From NCBI GenBank assembly GCA_029931535.1, contig JAQPZY010001064.1:310001-374000 (forward strand): 64,000 bases of DNA. The letters are read 5' to 3'. The stretch is from Margaritifera margaritifera. Taxonomy: Eukaryota > Mollusca > Bivalvia > Unionida > Margaritiferidae. The stretch's first letter is position 1. Each line of letters opens with the position of its first letter. Below the pieces are notes generated by a model, which made no database searches, was not told the DNA's origin, and saw only the letters and a program-made list of their open reading frames with translations. A program made the translations under genes and the position numbers. Below, piece by piece: positions 60,195 through 64,000 of this stretch.

Positions 60195-60500
60195 ACCTCC
60201 CAGTCGGGAGGGTTTTTCTCCCGATATATAAGGTGTCTTCCATCACTCACTGAAATCTACCGAGTATACAAAATTATTATTGAAAAATTATTTTGTTTTC
60301 ATTTGTTTCAGACGTTGCTTCCAATGTAGTATATTTACGATAAGAATGCCTGTGATACGTGAATGCGAACTGGCTTAATCACGGCAAGACAATTTAGTTG
60401 CTAATTTCAAGCACCATAAAACAATTAACATCCCTTTGATTATCTCGGCAGGGTCGGTTTGGCTTCAGTATATGAAGTTTGCCGAGATGGATTATACTAA
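60195..60500 (+). mobile_element. Second copy of the hAT-like left end
   Basis: Matches 23104-23410: GTGAACCTCCCAGTCGGGAG (imperfect hairpin here), GGTGTCTTCCATCACTC, ACTGAAATCT, CCAATGTAGTATATT, CACGGCAAGACA, AAAACAATTAACATCCCTTT, GGCTTCAGT, GAGATGGATTATACTA. Confidence 0.6.
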
Positions 60501-61382
60501 TGATATTAACACCACTGACCTTTATTTAATCCTCTGTAAACATGACCGCTTGGAAGATTCCACAGGCAAGGTGCAGATTGTTTTCAACAGCACTGCTGTG
60601 AACAACCTATCACAAGAAAGGAGACAAACACCACTGACCTTTATTTATTCCTTTGTAACCACGACCACATATAAAGTAAAGACTGCTCTAAGCAGCAACA
60701 AAAAAGGAGAAAAAAAATGAGACTGGCAACCGGTTTCCTAATTATTTCACGTCAACGAGGCTTAAGTTACTGTCACTAACTGTCATTGTAGTGCCGAATT
60801 CATGTGAATGCCCATTGAGATGAACTATTTTTTGTTCAAAGGGTATAGTCATGGACGTACATAGTCAGTTTAAAGGTTTGCATCGTTTCTTTATCTTTTG
60901 TGAAAACCTGCACAACGCCGATAATGTCATAATGGGAAATCTTTTTAAAGGACTTCGTTTGCCTTTGGAGTTAATCCGTAATGCCTGGGGTGAATGAGGT
61001 CTTTGTCTGCGTCTTTAATACTAGTAAGTAATAATCGTTTTCCGGATTTGACTGTCATCGTTAAAGGGTTGTGTTGTTTGTTGCTTTTTTGTTGTTGCTT
61101 TGATGTTACAGTGATTACAAACCACACACCAAGCCGTCATCTGTTCACCTTAGTGCAGCTAGTTACACCCTTTGTTAAGAGTTAATCCATTTATGTCGTC
61201 AGTGAATTAAGCCTTTGTCTGTTGCCTCTAAATAAATGTATTCCGTTTCTGGATGAGTTAATTACAACTTTTGATTTCATTCATTGGTACATGTATATAT
61301 TTCATACTTACCCTTAGGCTGAGCAAAACCGCTACAGTAGCTATTACAATTGATCACTGATAACATTAATATCTTGATATCA
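60501..61382. other. No supportable gene; short direct repeat
   Basis: A frame starting ATGGATTATACT (60488) runs 77 codons to 60720 and contains CACTGACCTTTATTTA twice (60511 and 60632), followed by TCC(T)CTGTAA or TCCTTTGTAA. I do not recognise the product. Confidence 0.35.
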
Positions 61383-61480
61383 ATGGCAGAACCTCCAACA
61401 AAAAAGAGAAACATTCTAACACTGGAGGAAAGAATCGATGTAATTGAAAGAAATGAAGTTAAATTAAAGACAGGATACAC
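61383..61480 (+). pseudogene. Tigger-type CENP-B HTH fragment
   Basis: ATG 61383 opens MAEPPTKKRNILTLEERIDV, IERNEV, the first half of a pogo/Tigger N-terminal helix-turn-helix. Similarity stops there and the frame continues into AT-rich sequence. No inverted ends were found around it. Confidence 0.5.
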
Positions 61481-61754
61481 AAATATTACCTTTGTTAATT
61501 TTGCAATTCATATGTTAATACATGTACATGTGATCTTTAAATATAAATGTGAATGTTTTATGACAGACGTATATAAATATATTGCTATATAAAATTATTT
61601 TCAGACGAATGCTTGCCATATTTTAACAAGAACTATGAATAAACAATACAATACATGTACAGTGAGTGTGAGTAATTTTCCTTCTTAAACAGTGTTGAAT
61701 TCTTGACCTTGGAAACTGGTCGCTTGCACAAACCAGTTATGAGCGACCAGCCAG

Positions 61755-62004
<250 letters not shown>

Positions 62005-62417
62005 ACCAGCTGTCTTGATAGACCGCTTTTTGTTGGCAGAAGGAGTGGTCTCTAAAGACAGGTTTTTCTGTGGTAACAGTGGCAACAACAGTAGTGATGG
62101 TGATATTGATGTGGAAACTTCAGACTGACTCTAGAGGAAGCCTGGATTCAGTAACAATACATCATCTCCAAGGTGTTAAGATAACATTTATAAGGACTGC
62201 CACAAATATAATCTAGGCAATGATCTCCTAAGAAATACTAAAAATGCTTGTGACACTTATAAGGAGAGTATGAATGGCAACAAGTTACTGTGAAAGGTCT
62301 TGTTTGATGAGATGATGTGCATATTTTAATATAAAAAAGATGGAACTTTATTCAATAGTTTTAATTTTTGTCCATTTGCATGCTAAAAATCGGGTTGATG
62401 AAATTCCTCGCTCTTTT
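62005..62417. other. No gene seen
   Basis: AT-rich spacer; no repeat shared with the rest of the window noticed. Confidence 0.35.
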
Positions 62418-62505
62418 CAAGTCCAAACTCCTGACCAAATTTCGCAAATCTCGTCATCTGGCCTAAGCTGACTTCTCTGTTCTGTCAAATGTATGCATAG
62501 GCAAT
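62418..62505 (+). pseudogene. hAT-like transposase scrap
   Basis: Nucleotide-level match to 24219-24303 (CAAACTCCTGACCA, TTTCGCAAATCTC, CCTAAGCTGACTT, TTCTGTCAAATGTATGCATA). It shows how the sequence continues past the point where the 24306 element is inserted: GGCAATCTGTATGTTAAGCC. Only about 28 codons, with a stop. Confidence 0.55.
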
Positions 62506-62550
62506 CTGTATGTTAAGCCGGTGATAAAATAAATCACTACGACATGTAGA
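62499..62550 (+). repeat. Short dispersed repeat R6, copy 1
   Basis: GGCAATCTGTATGTTAAGCC, GATAAAATAAATC, CTACGACATG. Second copy at 63246-63295. Confidence 0.55.
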
Positions 62551-63067
62551 TAAGTTGATTTAAAGACATTATGTCTGTAAATTTAAAAAGAAACTTAAAC
62601 GCATTATCCACATTTTTATACTTTGTACAACACAAAAGGTCAGAAAGTAATTACTTGTGCATAAGTAATTAATCCTTAAATTGCATTTAGGACTAATGAA
62701 ATTAATTATAATTTGGTCTTTACATTTGATGTAACTTTAACTGTATTTATTTTCTTTACACAAAATGCGTATTATATTTAATTAATCAATAGAATTATGC
62801 TACTTATCCTCTACAATAAGACCTGTTTTCGTCATGATATCTGTAGATATAAATTGCATAAACTTTGTGTTCTTTTCTGGTCTGTTAAAAATATCAATCG
62901 CCCAAACATCAACAGTGGAGATCATTCAGGCATGCTGCTGCAGGTACCTCAAGTAACAGTTTAACAATAAGAGCAGCAAATAAAACATAATTAAACACTT
63001 TCCGTTTTTTACGGTTTGCTGTCCGTCAGCTTTCCAGGACTTGGAATATCCTATGACCAAAATCTTG
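62551..63067. other. No gene seen
   Basis: AT-rich DNA; nothing structured. Confidence 0.4.
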
Positions 63068-63240
63068 TTCATATTTTATGTTTATCTGAGCTATACTATT
63101 AGGGTTAACGCTATTTAAATGCAATACAATCAACTTAGTCCAGTGTCTGTAGACTTTTCACGTGACACTTTTACCGGGTGACTCCACAAGTTAATATGGT
63201 AACAATCGTGGTTGGTTGAATGAGAAAGCATACTATAAAA
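63068..63240 (+). repeat. Dispersed repeat R5, copy 2
   Basis: Same ordered phrases as 59975-60185, followed closely by R6 copy 2. Confidence 0.6.
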
Positions 63241-63245
63241 ATCAT

Positions 63246-63295
63246 CGGCAATCTGTGTCAAGCCGAAGATAAAAGAAATCGCTACCATATGTTTT
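63246..63295 (+). repeat. Short dispersed repeat R6, copy 2
   Basis: GGCAATCTGTGTCAAGCCGA, GATAAAAGAAATCGCTACCA. Confidence 0.55.
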
Positions 63296-63574
63296 TGTGT
63301 TTACAAAAGATGAACATTCGCGAGTCTTGTTACTTTAAGGATTCATCCAAGGGTTTGGTAATATTTAGTGTGATTACTTAATCAGACAAGTAACTGACAC
63401 CTGCGGATTAGTGAGTCCTCGTACCGATAACAATCACCCAACACTCAACTACGGATTATATGGAGGTAATTCTGGCACACTATTTTAGGTACCCTGACAG
63501 TCAGTTTAACAACCAAGCGTTTGTTGCTTTAAAATATGTAAAATGTCATTCTAATTCTTAACAATATAATTGTT

Positions 63575-64000
63575 AGCTCTACTTGTCATATACCAGAAGT
63601 CCTTATTGGATGGTCAGTCGTCCGTCCATCCATTAGTACAAGTTTTTAATCGCTACTTCTCCTAAACTACATAGAGGATTGCCATGAAACATTCCACACA
63701 CATTCATCCTATGGTCTAGTTGGTTCTAAATGAAAATGGTGCCACTTGCACATCCAATATGGCCGTCACAGTGGCTATCTTGAAAATCTTGCCATCACAG
63801 CTCCTCGATGGATGATCATATCAACATGGGGTTTTCACTGAAAGACTTCTTATATTGTCTAGTTGGTCCTAAATGAAAATGGTGCCGATCTGACAGCCAA
63901 TATGTTCTCCATGGTAGCCATCTTGAAAATCTTGTTATCGCTACTCCCTCTGATCGGAAGGTCATATTGATATGGATTTTTACCAGAAGACCTCTTACGA
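63575..64000 (+). mobile_element. Family H copy 5, runs off the window
   Basis: An intact head (AGCTCTACTTGTCATATACC, GGATGGTCAGTCGTCCGTCC, AATCGCTACTTCTCCTAAAC, GATTGCCATGAAACATTCC) followed by at least two monomers; the 3' part is beyond 64000. Confidence 0.75.

Overview
This window looks like AT-rich intronic and intergenic nuclear DNA from an animal, most likely a bivalve or other mollusc. Coding islands are small and flanked by GT-AG splice signals. There are long dinucleotide microsatellites. Most recognisable sequence is transposon-derived, and the mix (pearl/HINE-like elements built on ~150 bp tandem repeats, DIRS, CR1/Jockey-like and RTE LINEs, Ty3/gypsy, hAT, Tigger/pogo) fits a mollusc. 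The species assignment is inference. No rRNA, tRNA, CRISPR or prokaryotic operon was found.

Layout. 0.3-2.0 kb: a tandem-repeat transposon (family H). 2.0-4.2 kb: a decayed DIRS tyrosine-recombinase retrotransposon. 6.2-14.3 kb: the only convincing host gene, the last two coding exons of a Ser/Pro-rich protein I do not recognise, split by a 6.7 kb intron that holds a six-unit array carrying AGGTCA half-sites. 14.6-16.1 kb: a complete Tigger/pogo-like element with TIRs and TA duplication. 16.9 kb: a 167 bp hAT MITE with a perfect 8 bp TSD. 18.1-19.2 kb: a second full family H copy. 21.6-24.3 kb: another tandem array and a BED-finger hAT transposase remnant, cut by a 3.7 kb element (24.3-28.0 kb) with 50 bp perfect inverted ends that abut a (TA)n tract. 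28.4-29.9 kb: an internally deleted hAT. 30.0-37.1 kb: one minus-strand LINE broken by later insertions, including a 1.7 kb TIR element landing in the RT FADD box and a plus-strand RTE LINE. 37.6-40.7 kb: a Ty3/gypsy LTR element missing gag and integrase. 41-47 kb: a fold-back repeat, more tandem repeats and very long (TA)n. 48.7-49.7 kb: weak candidate exons. 51.7-58.3 kb: further family H copies, a hAT C-terminal remnant and a 1.5 kb minus-strand pseudogene of a widespread animal protein family with an HGERFHQD motif. 58.3-64 kb: coding scraps of a LINE, Tigger and hAT, dispersed repeats, and a family H copy running off the end.

How it fits together. Apart from the host gene the window is a record of nested transposition. 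The most interesting item is family H, present at least six times. Its 5' end carries an inverted repeat that is matched internally near the 3' end and followed by a hairpin, with a variable number of monomers between. That is the layout of non-autonomous Helentron-type rolling-circle elements (HINEs) and of bivalve pearl elements. Its monomer also carries, in several copies, a Kozak-like ATG opening a short signal-peptide-like frame.
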